Source: Irpex lacteus
Taxonomy: Eukaryota > Basidiomycota > Agaricomycetes > Polyporales > Irpicaceae
Assembly (NCBI GenBank): GCA_001986395.2
Contig: MQVO02000044.1
Span: 62,001-126,000 of the forward strand
Length of the DNA stretch: 64,000 nt
Reading direction: 5' to 3'
A program made the translations under genes and the position numbers. The notes below the pieces were generated by a model, which was not told the DNA's origin, did no database searches, and saw nothing but the letters and a program-made list of their open reading frames with translations. Of this stretch, positions 1-11,795 are shown piece after piece (position 1 is the stretch's first letter; every line of letters starts with the position of its first letter).

Positions 1-7
1 TCATGCA

Positions 8-640
8 TTGACCAACGACCAATACTTACGCAGGATGATGCCAATCCACCCATACTACCTCGGCGCGTCCCCCATCCCCGCCCACTCCGCCTCGTACGGC
101 CGCCCCCAATCAATGTCCCAAGCAAGCATCGGCTCCCCCACAGCCCGTACCTCCTCCCCCGCCACCCCGCGCTCCGCCAACCGCCAATCCATGCCCCCTC
201 CCGCGCGCTCAGCTGCCTCTCCCCCTGCCACTACTAAATCTCCTAGCGCAGCCGTTCGTCCGATTGAACCCACGCCTGAAGAGCCTCACGAGCACTCGGA
301 GGCTGAGGAGGTGGAGGAGGCGAAATCTCCGAATGGTACTAGTAAACATACGCGTACGGGTACGATGTCGAAAGATTTCCGGTTCCCGCCTCAGACCCCC
401 GGTAAAGACTCCCCTCCCCCTCCTCCCGTGCCCTCCCTCCCTCGAAGCTCGAGTACTAGTGAGAGACCGTCAAAGCATGCGTCGTCGGACACAGAGGAGG
501 TATCGTTGACCCCGCTGCCGGTTATCCCGAGTAGTGTGGAGGTGCCGCCGCCCCCGCCTGTTGATAAGGATAAGGAGAGGAGTCCTGTGGGTGCGGATGA
601 TGAGGATGTGGGTGAGACGGAGGAGATTTCGTTGAATTGA
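8..640 (+). CDS. C-terminal part of a disordered Pro/Ser-rich protein (5' partial)
   Basis: This is the open 3' end of a gene that begins before the window. A good intron acceptor (TTACGCAG) ends at position 33, so the last exon probably starts at 34 with the residues MMPIHPYYLG. About 200 residues follow. They are rich in Pro, Ser and Thr, with runs of five prolines (DSPPPPPVP, VPPPPPVDK) and acidic stretches near the end (ADDEDVGETEEISLN, then TGA). There is no folded domain, membrane segment or targeting signal in what can be seen. Poly-proline runs of this kind can bind SH3, WW or profilin domains, but that is inference. The function is set by the missing N-terminal part and I do not recognise the protein. 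It converges with the minus-strand gene ending at 1165. Confidence 0.6.
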   Translation: MTNDQYLRRMMPIHPYYLGASPIPAHSASYGRPQSMSQASIGSPTARTSSPATPRSANRQSMPPPARSAASPPATTKSPSAAVRPIEPTPEEPHEHSEAEEVEEAKSPNGTSKHTRTGTMSKDFRFPPQTPGKDSPPPPPVPSLPRSSSTSERPSKHASSDTEEVSLTPLPVIPSSVEVPPPPPVDKDKERSPVGADDEDVGETEEISLN

Positions 641-1164
641 GGGGTGGGTGAGGTGGTTGTGTAGGAGAGGATGGAGTGTATCGGAGGGGATGTGGTGAGG
701 TGTGTGTGGAATTGGCGGTGCTGTTGTAGATATCGATACCCATCGCTGTATGCATTCTCGACGTCGGTATATTATTATTGTTGAGGCTGCAGTTCTGTAT
801 CTCGTCGTGTTGAACCATCAGAACGTGTTTTCTGCTCGTGCATTTCGCATGCAAAGAGGGGAGAGATAGCATGATACGAGTTATATTCTACAGAGGAGCA
901 GATATATGACAGACAGGACTAATTATGTACAGATGGGGAATCCGGTAACGAGACGAAAGACGAAAGCAGGCTGCAGGGGACCAGAAAACAATGAGAGACG
1001 TGAAGGAAGTAAGTGAACACGAATGTACAGTGGCGAAGATTGACGTTTATGCGGGTTACTGTACAATGCTGTGGTGTGGTATGTATGTATGAACTGGGAA
1101 GGGTGGACGAGCAGCGAAGGATTGAGATAGCCGAAGCAATTATAGCGATCTGTATTATGTGATG
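641..1164. other. convergent 3' intergenic region
   Basis: These 524 bases separate two genes that run towards each other, so they should hold both 3' UTRs. I see no convincing coding exon, RNA gene or repeat. Confidence 0.5.
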
Positions 1165-2375
1165 TTACGAGTGAGGAGAAGGGGGAGAAGGAGTCCTACT
1201 CGGAGTCCTATCACCAACGCTCTCCCAAGCAGACATCTCACTCTCAAGCTCCAAATCCGATCCACCAAACGAAGAGTCCGTGTCTGAGAACATCCCAGAG
1301 CGTAGGTCAGGCGAGAGGATGGCGAAGTCGCTTTCCGAGGGTACGTGCAGGGAGCTGATCGGCGGGGAGCTCAACATACGCGGGGAGACTGCTCTTTGAG
1401 AGGAAGGAGGTCTGACGACGTAGCTCGGCGATAGGGGGTGGTGGATGTGTGCAAATGGGGACGTGACGGGTGAGGGTATGTCTCTGTGGCTGTTATTGTT
1501 GTTGTTATTGACGACAACTGGAGGAGAGGTAAAGGGGGACCGAGGTGGAGGAGAGACTATATCGAAAGTCGTACTGCGACCGCCGTCAGAGAAGGCGGTG
1601 TCGCTGCGAGGACCTATGACGGCTGGTGTGAACGAGCTTTGCGTGGAGTCTGAGCTGGCTGAGGGGCTGTATAGTTGGCGGGGCGGTGGCGGGGAGGGAG
1701 CTGGGGTTGTCTGGGGAGTTGGGAGGGAGGTTTGGTGTTCTATGGCCGCGTGTAGGGTCTCTGCGCGGAGGGGGTGTCTAGGGAGGGGAGTTTGGATGGC
1801 TGGTGGTGTACGGAGCCTGGTTTCTTCGTGAGGTGGCGAAGAGGGTGCGGTTGTGGTTGGAGTGAGTGTAGTCGGCGATATGGGGTCAAAGGGGAGGAAC
1901 ACATTGGACTGTAATGCAAGTTATGAGTATGGGACTGCGGTGCATGTAAGCTATAGACGCACCTCGTCCAGGACATTCGTCGTTCTATTCGTACGACGTC
2001 TAAGAGTAGTCTCCTCGCTGACACTGCGCCATTCTGCAGTCTCCGACCTAACGAGGTCCCGCATCTCTACAGACACACCCTGTTTCTTATCGGCGTCGTC
2101 GTCCGAATCACTCGCATGGCCTGATCCCGGGGGAGTAGACGGCCTGCGACGATTCTGCATGGGAGGCTCTAGTCGCCTCTGTCTGCTGTCTCGCCATGCC
2201 TTGAACTTAGGGGCGATGACGGGATCATAGACGAACTAGGACAACGTTCCTCGGAGTGAGCCACATTGCTCATATTTGTGATACGAACGAGTCTTACCTC
2301 CTTGAAGGTGATGGCAGCGACGACACCACCAACGACGGCAGCAGCCGCGACGACGTAGACTGCTGGACCAGGCAT
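1165..2375 (-). CDS. single-pass membrane protein with long disordered tail
   Basis: Three exons join in phase 0: 2298-2375, 1963-2235 and 1165-1908, giving about 364 aa. The start MPGPAVYVV is chosen because a hydrophobic Ala/Val-rich segment (about residues 5-22) follows directly, and because the 62-nt intron after ITFKE has a GTAAGA donor and a CCTAG acceptor. Next comes a short basic stretch (KFKAWRDSRQRRLEPP), then about 250 residues rich in Ser and Pro, with an Asn run and repeated S-P and T-P sites that could be kinase targets. The second intron is GTGCGT...TTACAG. The layout suggests a membrane-anchored protein with a cytosolic disordered tail, or a mitochondrial membrane protein. No family is recognised. 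It lies head-to-tail downstream of the chitin synthase gene. Confidence 0.65.
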
Positions 2376-2816
2376 GACAGTTGTGGTGGTGGTGGTCGAA
2401 GTACAACCTGGGGAAGGGAGAGAGAGCTGTGCGCTCGGCGGGCCTACTTGTGTGCGCACCCCGGCACAGAGGCGCGCACTGCGGAACCATCGCGGAAGCA
2501 AACATCGACACGATACTCACGCTGACACCATCACGCACATCCCACACGAATTCAGCATGTCGTCGGGGTACGTACTGGGTAGGTAAGAATGTATGATTTG
2601 ACTGTTCCTAAAGAGCGTTCATTACAAAAGATATATATTCGTCGATCGAATGCCAGAGGTGATGCGAGAGGGAGAAAGTCCTTATTGTGCAGTGCATGTG
2701 AGAGGGAGAGTACCTAGAGAAGTCCAATTATGTCCGAAAGCGAAGTGCAGAGGCAAAGAACGACTACGATGACCAGAATCCATATACTGTAAGAATGCGA
2801 GAGGCGTAATGAATGT
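2376..2816 (-). other. intergenic region, promoter of the membrane protein gene
   Basis: This 441-bp gap lies between the chitin synthase stop codon and the start of the downstream membrane protein gene, both on the minus strand. It must hold the 3' UTR of the former and the promoter of the latter. No clear TATA box or other element stands out. Confidence 0.4.
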
Positions 2817-5800
2817 CTATGATTGTGAGAGAATCTTGTCGATAGATTCGTTGAGGAACTGTTTGCGAGATGATAGATCCGCCTTGGGGAATTTGGCCTG
2901 TATCGCCTCGCGTGCAGTCCTGAGAAGAGAAAGTCGGTTAGAAATGTTTCATCAAACGAATAGCACTTGGGCACTCACTTCTTCGTGACAGTCATTAGAT
3001 CCTGAGTACTCAAGTAATTGCGAAGAGCAGTGAAGAGGTCATCGTCGCTGGGATCCGGGTCATTGCTCGGTCCAGCAAACGGACTAACAGACGTCGTCAT
3101 CGAGAACATCGACATCGGTCTCTGCTCCTGCAACCCAGGAGCCATCGGAGGCGCGAACCCGACCTGCGAACCTGTCGTATCACCACCACCGAACATGTTC
3201 ATGTTCGTCATGACCGTGTTCCGCGGTGCCATTGGAGGCATCATGGGCGGCATCATACCGTACATGCTACCGGTACCCTGGTACGGAATGGCCGCGGGCA
3301 TAGCCATCTGGCCGCCATACTCGGAGCCGCCGTGGATAGAGCCAGGACCACCGCCGAAGGGCATGAATGGCAGTTGTGGGATAGCGTACTGAGAGAGCGA
3401 TGGTTGAGGACCTCCTCCGTGTGAATGGACACTGCCAGCAGGACGTGAAGCCGCGTTGGAGATACTCTTGTTGAAGGGGTTGCCGTCGCGGTAGTAGTCT
3501 CCTCCTGACTGAGAGGGCTGGAAGCTTGCAGGAGACTCTGCACGAGATCCAGGGGCGCGCGACCGTGAGCGTGACTTGCTCTCGTAGCCAGTTTCGTCCG
3601 AGTGGCGAGACCCATTCTCCCAAGCTTCCGCCTCGTATTCTGGAAACAATGGTTCAGACCTCATCTCAAGACCCATTACGACATACTCACCGCTGAACTT
3701 CTTCATAGGGATCATGGAATCATCGAACTTCTCATCGTCGTTCATGATGACCTTCTTGTTGTTGCCTTCGCCGATAACCAGACGCGTGTTACCCCAACTG
3801 AAGTCGTCCATGCACCAGAAGGAGTACATGGGGAGGAGGAAACTGTACACAGGATAGCTGTTGGGGATAGCGTGAGTGGGAGGTTTGACGATTATCGGCG
3901 ATGTTCTACTTACGAAAGAATGTAGACCACCATCCATCCGACCAACATGAACTCTCGCTTCAAGATGAAGATCAATGCCTGGTGCAACGTCAGTACAATG
4001 CTGTTGACTCAAGGTCGAAAAAACTAACCTGAAGACCGTACACGGCTGCAATCATCGCAAGAGAGATAATGGGAATAGGAGCCTTGCCCGTAGCGACCGT
4101 AATGATAAGGTACAAGAGCTGTACAACTGTCAGTTTGAGTCACTGAGAAATACGAAAGAAATACGTACGTAGACCACGGTAGACGGCAAGATCTGGAAGA
4201 AAGTCATGAGGATGCGCATTGCGTATACTAACTTGAATGCCACGTACCAAAGTACCCAGAAGATCCAGGAAAACGAAGAATCGCATAGAGAAACAGCAGA
4301 AACCGAACAACTCCGGAAGGAAAACGAGCTCGCACAAGTTATGAATAGTCGAGTTGATCCACCGACGACGCTGCGAGAGCAGAACCCTCCAAGACTCCGG
4401 GGCGATCGTGTGTGCCAGGGCATCCGCATTAAACTTGGTGCGGAACGTAGGGAAGTGCTTGAGCATCAGAGTCGTGAGGTAACGATCTTCACCGAGGGAG
4501 AGCAAGTTCTTCTTATGCAGAGTGTCGACGTTTGGCTCGGAGTACTCTTCGATGATACGGTTGGAGATGATGACTGGACGTCCCTTGTCCGCCGTACGGA
4601 TTCGGTACATGGAGAAACAACCGGGCAGACAGGTCACTGAACCGAACAAACTCTCGAAGGCCTTGGACAAGTGGTGCGAGATGTAGTACTCGTATACCTG
4701 AAGAAGCCGAATGAGGAATGGGTGTCATTGTATGAGCACAGAACGTACCTGAATCATCGTCCACCACGAGCCCTCCTCGTTGTCAAGCTTGGTCTCACCA
4801 CAAATACCGATGATACTTGAATCATCTGCCGCCGAGGCCACAAGACGATTGAGTGAATCAGGTGTGACAGTCTATGACGACGTCAGAATTAGGGAAATAA
4901 GCTAAGGGCAAAGACACTTACCGTATCAGCATCCACGGTGAAGATATACTCATAGAACGCCGGGTCGATTCCAATAACGTTCCTCATCTGGTGGTAAATC
5001 TCGAGTTCCAACGGGCACATAGGGGCATCGAAGTGAACACGATTCAAGTACTGCATGACCAGAATTTGACTGTCACGCTTTCCACGATTACCAGGCTTCG
5101 TACGTTCCGTAGGCTTTCCAACCTTGACAACGACAATGTACGGCACGACGTGTCCCTCGAACTCGTACAGACCCGAGTAGACCTTTCCGTAGTTCAGCTG
5201 CTTGGAGCCTTCACCGATCGACTTGAACAGGAGAGGTTCCGGATCAAGCTTGGGGTCGACACCGAGGATATCAAGTACGATACGAGGGGTGGTCCTGTCG
5301 TTACCGGTACCAATGATGTTACCATCGCAGATGAGGAACATCAACTTGCGCTTGTCGTCGTAGTTGAGTGCTGCCAGCGAGTCGATTGTTCGGCGCAAAG
5401 AGTCTTCTCCTTCCGTGTAACAGGGAATCTGGCAGATAACGAACTTGTCCAGCATTTCTGGGTTCCTCTTAGGAGCAAGCTGCAGAGCAGCCAAGACTGC
5501 AAAGGAGAGATAAATCAGCGCGTGATTTCCAGCGGTAATTACGAATGCACGTACATTTGAGACCGATAGAAACCATGAGGACAATAGAAACCGCCAACAG
5601 GATGTAGTTCTGGACCTCACACCGCGCGGTCTTGCGGAAATCCGGTTCGCCAATATAGAACACATTATTCAAGCAAGCAACATGTTGCGAGCGTTGGTCA
5701 GAATCCATAGCGCCCAACGCGGCCTCCAACGGTTTAGTGATGTCCTGTCCGACTCGCTGAGAGAAGAGGTCCGTAACAGTCTCGTTCAAGAATTTGTACT

Positions 5801-8800
5801 GGTCTCCAAGGTTCAATCCGGTTGTGTAGAAGTAATCCGTCAGATCATAGAGAGCGTTGTTCCAGATAGCGACATTTCTAATCCGATGTGAGCTTTGCTC
5901 CCAGAGAAGAACAACGGCGATACTCACCGCTGGTTATCCTGATCATGGGCCATGTTCCAGATAGCACCCTTGTCGTACACCAATGGGCCCTTGTAGAAGT
6001 CCTTCATAGTCTTGAGGAACCGGTTCGTATACCAGTCGGCTTCGTCCAGCTTAGTATTCTGCGCAGACTGTAGTTGACCAGATATATGCATCGCCTGAGC
6101 GACCGGCGTTGTGCTCAAGTTCGACTGATGAAGAGCAGTCGAACCGTCGGTGACCAAACCGCCACAAGCGAGGATCAGGGGTGGAGGGAAGTAGGGTGTA
6201 AGGTCCTGACCAGCGAGTTCCGGTAAGATGTCTGCACCATTACTCGCTATGCCTTGGATATCACTGTGTTGGCCGTGAATGAAGTTCGACACATCGTAGA
6301 CCTTGCCCTGGACAGCAACCCAATAGTCGTTATCGCCGGTATGCTGTCCCACCTCGGAAACCGACCACGCCTTGTCGAAGTTGGGACAAAGCAGTCGACC
6401 GAATTCGACGATGTAGAAGATGACGATACCGTTCATGAGCATGATGAGCCAGAAGATGGTGAACTTTTCCCGCCACGCAAGACGAATATCTGGCCGCTTC
6501 ATCCGTCCAACTGACGAAAGCAACGCCGAAGGAATCCACCACGTCGTGCCCCACACTGTCCATAGCCAGATACGACGTGTGCGACTTGTCGGTACCTCTT
6601 CAACAGCGTTTGGAGCCTCCTTAACGACGATACCCTCCTTTGGAGGAGGATCATCAAACGGATCGCCTTCTTTGTCCCGCTCAGATCCCCACATAGGCTC
6701 GCTATACGGCGGCGCGTTGATGTTAGGAGTGGACGCATTCGCATACGGTGAATTCACATTCGGCGACCTGATCGTGTCGCCCTGTGCGTTCTGCCGCGTC
6801 AACAGCAGATTGTCCTCGCTCTCTCCATAGTACCCGCCACCTCCTACACCGAGATGCGACGATTGGTTGTCACGGTGGGTGTACTCGGTGGCATCGTCTG
6901 GCATGACGCTCTCGTCATCGTCTCCACCATTAACGAGCTTCTTCGCTTCCTTCTCCGCGGAACGAATCACATCCTCTACCATCTTCCAGGCAGAGTAGGC
7001 AAGCCAGACGAAGCGGTGTCCAACGACAAAGTCGACACCATCCTTCCATCCATTCGCCTGCGCGCACTGTCGTATACGTTCATTCTCCGTACCCTGCATG
7101 GTAGGCACATAACGTTTGCAGAAGTCCTCATGAGGGATGTCCACCACGAATTCTGTCTTCTTGCGAACGACGAGGTCTGGTAGGAGCAAGGAGCGTATCT
7201 GAGCCTTGACGCGGCGCTTGTCGAAGGAGTTCGGAGAGCCTGAGTCGTTAGGTCGGATGCACGACACCGTCCAGACGTGTGTACGGTCGAGGTTGTAGAG
7301 GATCTCGGAGAGGTTGTAGTTGATCTGGGTAGTAACAGGATATGACTTCGAAGTGTCGAGGCGAGGGTGCTCCTCTGCAGCGGTTGGGAGGACGCCCTCG
7401 GGAGTAGCAATGGGCGTGGCTTGTCGCAGAGGACGAGAGGACACTTGGGATTGGACAATGATGCCTTCGTCCTTGGAGTGTCGCTCGGTGGCGAGACTTG
7501 GTCCGGATGTAAGCTTGGCGATGAAAGGATCGGAAGAATTGCGAAGAAGGGTGACAAAGGCTGAATCCAACAAGTCCGTATCTTTGTCGACGAAGTCCTT
7601 GACATCGTACGTGACAGATCCCGCGAAGTGGTTGATACCAAACGAGTGTCTCTCTGTCGGGCTGTGAGCCGCAACGTTGACAAAGGAGCTGTGCGTGCCG
7701 AATCTGGAAACGAGCTCCTGAAGCAGATCATCGTCCTTGTTCTCGCCACCTTTGCCCGACTTCGCTGCGGAACACGCCTTATTCATTACGCCCAAAATAC
7801 CCGCCGGCTTCCTGTGCGCTCGTTCACTGAGCTGGGCGCCTCGCAGGAGCTCGATGCATGCGTAGTTGTCCATCGTGGCAACGCTCGTCAATGTGACACC
7901 ATCTCCAGTCATCTGACCATTGTAGCCAACACCGTCCTCGAAGACGTTGCGCACAAAGTAGGAGTGGAGGACTTCGTCGGCGAAGTTGATGCAGAACTCG
8001 TCGAAGGCGTTCTGACCGTAGGCAGACACGAGAGGTGCCGGTCCGCCGAGCATCATGGAGGTGGTGCCGCCTGGGCCACGCGTCTGGAAGCCGGGCTGAT
8101 CAAAGAAGACAATTTGGGTGTATGGCTGTGGGTCTTGGGAGCCAGGTGCGATCCGATGGTTAGCAGTTTCGACAACGAATGCGAAGAGAATGGCATAGAG
8201 GTCGCGAATGAGGGAGTCCCGTTGTGCAGCGCTCTGTGTGGCATTGAGCATCACAGTGTAAAGCTCCTTGCGGACATAGCTCGTCTTGTTGGTCAAGGTT
8301 TCTGCTAACTCCTCCGATGCGACTCCGAGAAGCTGAGCTACTTGGTCCAAGACTAATGTATTTGAGACGTACGCAGAGACATCACGAGCGTCTCCTTCGC
8401 CGAACTGGACGTTCCCGAGTAGAAGGATGGCAACAAGCAGGCCGAAGATCGAGCCTATGTGCTTGGGTTTGAAGCCGAGAGTCTTCATCGACGCTCTAAG
8501 CTCTTCCATAGCTATTGAATCGTCGCTGAAGGGACCTGACGGGAGACGATAGCATCCTGACGATGCGAGCAGAGCGTAGTCGGAGGGATCCTCGAGGTTG
8601 AAACGGTCTCGTTCTTCCGGCGTAGCTCCCGCGAGGAATTGGTAAAAGACGTGGTACGTTCTCTCCTCGTGTGATAGTCTGTTGAGCCGTGACTTCTCTA
8701 GGGCATATGTCAAAACCTTTCCACCAGATATCCGTCCCTTGTCAGTAAAATGCAGTTCTAGGTAACGTCCGTGTCGTGAAGCATTGGGGTTCATAAGGGT

Positions 8801-9375
8801 CTTGGCATTGCCGAAAGAGTCGAGAAGGGGATACAAGGAACGAATCTGCTCTGCTATTCTCGCCTCCTTCTTTGAGTGGGAGGAGAGTTTAAGCACTTGA
8901 TTGAGGACGAGCTGAGAGCTGGAGGTTTTCCCCGAGCCTGTGATACCTCTATAGAAAAACTTGTAAGGACTGACCCTGCATGGCAACGTCATACAACGCA
9001 CCTGAACATCACCGACTGTGACTCCGTCCTTCTTCTCATCAGCAGATATATCCTCGCCGCGAGGTCGTACAGGTGAGGCGGGAGCGGCGGTGGTGCTCCA
9101 GGGAGAGGAAGACTGGTGTCCTTGTACGATCGCTCCTCATATTCGCGGGCACTGAGATCGTTCACATTTGCGAGGGTTTTGTAGGGATTAACGACTACAT
9201 AACTGGTGTCGCCGATTCTAGAGTAGGCAAGATCTTGTCGAAAGCGAGTTTGTAGAACGGAGAGAATGGTGTCATCGGAGGGATGGACGGTCGCAGACGT
9301 CGAGGAAACGACGAGGTCGACCAAGTTTCCCGACTGTACGGCTTGAGCCTGCGAGCTTGGTGGGACGGCTGCCAT
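2817..9375 (-). CDS. chitin synthase with N-terminal myosin motor domain (class V/VII type)
   Basis: Twelve exons join in a consistent phase to about 1,991 aa: 9002-9375, 5928-8948, 5555-5877, 4922-5496, 4749-4871, 4248-4697, 4169-4192 (24-nt micro-exon), 4029-4118, about 3914-3978, 3691-3857, 2979-3639 and 2817-2919. The protein polymerises UDP-GlcNAc into chitin at the plasma membrane. Domain order: myosin motor (about 1-780; P-loop GITGSGKT near 126, switch I NPNASR), a cytochrome b5-like domain ([15 protein letters not shown] near 1010), a family 2 glycosyltransferase core (PCYTEGED near 1262, VDAD near 1428, EDR near 1541, QRRRW near 1580), membrane segments after the core, a Gly/Met/Pro-rich linker, and a C-terminal DEK-like domain. 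This is the architecture of fungal motor chitin synthases such as Ustilago Mcs1. Motor motifs differ from active myosins (GITGSGKT for GESGSGKT; DQPGFQ at switch II), so the head may tether rather than drive transport. It shares a 345-bp upstream region with the CDK8 gene. Confidence 0.95.
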
Positions 9376-9720
9376 AGTGGCAGAAGGAGGGTGAGTTCGT
9401 CGCTCGACGCAGTGAGCGGAGGGTGGAGACCAGGTGAGAGAAATGCGGGAGCGCGTAACCGCCAGAGACGCACTGGTTTGGGGGGTAACAACCGATGTGT
9501 TACTGATTTGTTACCTGGTAAGCATTGGGGTCAAATCACTTTGATGGGACTACAGTTTTTCCTTATCCAACAATTGTTACACGCGCGTAATCACTCCCAC
9601 GTACGCTTGCTTTCTCGGGCGAACTACGACCATGTAGGTCTTCCTGAAGCTTCCACACTCACCACCGTATAGCGACGAGTCCCGCGTGGGCCATGCATGT
9701 TGGAAGACTGCGCAAACAGC
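9376..9720. promoter_or_regulatory. divergent promoter region, chitin synthase / CDK8
   Basis: These 345 bases separate the start codons of two divergently transcribed genes and so must hold both promoters. I see no TATA box near either start, as is common for housekeeping genes. An ATG at 9697 lies in frame upstream of the chosen CDK8 start. Confidence 0.5.
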
Positions 9721-11627
9721 ATGCCTCTCTCTCAGGATCCGATGCGTTACTACCGAGCGAAGCGCGATAATGCGCGCCCTCGCGTCGGCGACAAGTATTC
9801 TATCCTCGGATTCATCTCCTCTGGCACGTATGGGCGAGTCTACAAAGCTCAGAGCAAGGCTGCAGATGGCACGATACACGCTATCAAAAAGTTCAAGCCC
9901 GACAAGGAGGGCGATGTCGTCACATACACAGGCATCAGCCAGAGTGCTATTCGAGAAATCGCAGTGAGTGTTGCCCTCGATACCTGCAATGACAACTGTT
10001 ACTGGTCTGCATATATGCCTCCGAAGTAGCGGTCGAAATGCACCTGATGCACGGTCAGCGGTGTGGCTGAAACTGCAGTGCGGGTATATTCCCGCAATGT
10101 ATTTCTGACACTGTACCGCCGAGTTCGAGGATTATCAGTTGACGCCTCGGTGAAGCCGTGCAGTGATTTGCGTGCCAGATGTTATCCAATGAGAACGTTC
10201 TTCCGACTCTTACAGGCCTAGACTAACTTACGACGATCCAGCTAAACAGGGAAATCTCCCATGAGAACGTTGTCGCATTGAAAGAAGTCATCCTCGAGGA
10301 CAAGTCGATCTACATGGTCTTCGAGTTTGCAGAACACGACTTCCTTGTACGATAAGCTCCCATGACCTCCTCACTTCTATGTTAACCTCTCGCACAGCAA
10401 GTCATCCACCACCACTCACAGACTCTCCGCGTGGGCATCTCGCAACCCGTGCTCAAGTCGCTGACCTATCAGCTGCTCAACGGGCTTCTCTACCTGCATG
10501 ACGCACACGTCATACACAGAGACTTGAAGCCCGCCAATATTCTCATTACCTCGGGTGGCGTCGTTAAGATCGGGGATCTTGGACTTGCACGTCTGACATA
10601 TCAGCCTCTACAACCCCTATTCGCAGGGGACAAGGTGGTCGTGACGATTTGGTATCGTGCACCTGAGCTTCTCCTGGGCGCGAAGCACTACAATAAGTCC
10701 ATCGACATATGGGCCGTTGGTTGTGTTATAGCTGAACTCGCTAGCTTGCGTCCGATCTTCAAAGGAGAGGAGGCTAAGCTAGACTCGAAGAAGAATGTCC
10801 CGTTCCAGAGGGACCAAATGTTGAAGATAGCGGAAGTTCTTGGCTCGCCTGACGGTACGTGGACTTGGTCTCATACGCGCGCCTACACATCTCTCTCAGA
10901 TAATTCTGTCTCCGCGGTATCCGGAATACTTCCTCGACAAGCTTACAAGCACTGACTGCTATCTTGCAGAGCGAGACTGGCCGGGACTAAAAGACATGCC
11001 GGAGTATCAAAACATGAAACGCCTCGACCAGTAAGTCAAAACACTCTCATGCGTGTACATACCAATGCACCTACCTTTCTTGCCTAGCTACAACAACCGC
11101 CTCCACGAGTGGTGCACTCCGCGCGTGAAGTCCCAATCAGGCTACGAGTTCCTCAAACAAACCTTCGCGTATGATCCCGACAAGCGTCTGACAGCCCGCG
11201 AAGCTCTCAAGCACAAGTGGTTCACGGAAGACCCGGTGCCTACCGCAAAGTCAGTATCCATCCTCTCTCCTCTGCACATTGTTTCGTAGTCTCTTCACTA
11301 AATCCAACCTACTGGCTGACTGAACTCAAACGACACAAATATTCAATATTCGATACTGATACACGTCTATGCAGTGCCTTCCAGTCCCTACCGACACATC
11401 AAATTCCGCCCCACCGACGGATAACACAAGACGACGCGCCGTCCATGATGCCCTTGCCCACCGCAAACACGCACGCCCAGGCAGCCGCGCAGGTACAAGC
11501 GCAGGCGCAGGCGCAGCTCTCACAGCAACTCACTCAGTCGCATTCTGCCAAAGGCAGTGTCGCGAGCTTTGGTAGCAACGGTGGAGGTGGTGGCGGGCCT
11601 GCGAGGAAAAAGTCGAGGTTGGGATGA
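9721..11627 (+). CDS. SSN3: cyclin-dependent kinase CDK8/SSN3 of the Mediator kinase module
   Basis: Six exons (9721-9963, 10242-10346, 10398-10854, 10970-11030, 11088-11249, 11375-11627) give a 426-aa protein. In known fungi CDK8/SSN3 pairs with cyclin C in the nucleus and phosphorylates RNA polymerase II and transcription factors. Visible marks are the glycine loop ([11 protein letters not shown]), catalytic [13 protein letters not shown] in place of DFG, a cyclin-contact helix SAIREIA, and [19 protein letters not shown] with no phosphorylatable Thr in the T-loop. DIWAVGC and the CDK8-specific insert before [12 protein letters not shown] also fit. The C-terminal tail has an Ala/Gln repeat, a Gly run and a basic end (ARKKSRLG), the last a possible nuclear signal. 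The start [16 protein letters not shown] is preferred over the in-frame ATG at 9697 because it matches the usual CDK8 N-terminus. The first intron is 278 bp, long for this genome. Confidence 0.93.
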
Positions 11628-11795
11628 CTAGGCGGATGATGTTTGGGTACGATTTGATCCTTGAGTCTGTGGGTGGTTGGGACGGCTTCCGGTTTCATCT
11701 GGGCATGTGAGTGATAGTGCTGAAGTATCTAGTGTACAGTAATGTATTTTAAATGTCGTGAGATATGGTCTGCTATTAGGAATATTCGTGTCTCC

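Noticed and set aside
1445..1831. Plus-strand frame with a Leu/Thr-rich run
   Set aside because: It is the antisense of the low-complexity exon of the membrane protein gene at 1165-2375.
7628..8308. 226-codon plus-strand frame
   Set aside because: It lies wholly antisense to the myosin motor exon of the chitin synthase, whose protein is clearly real.
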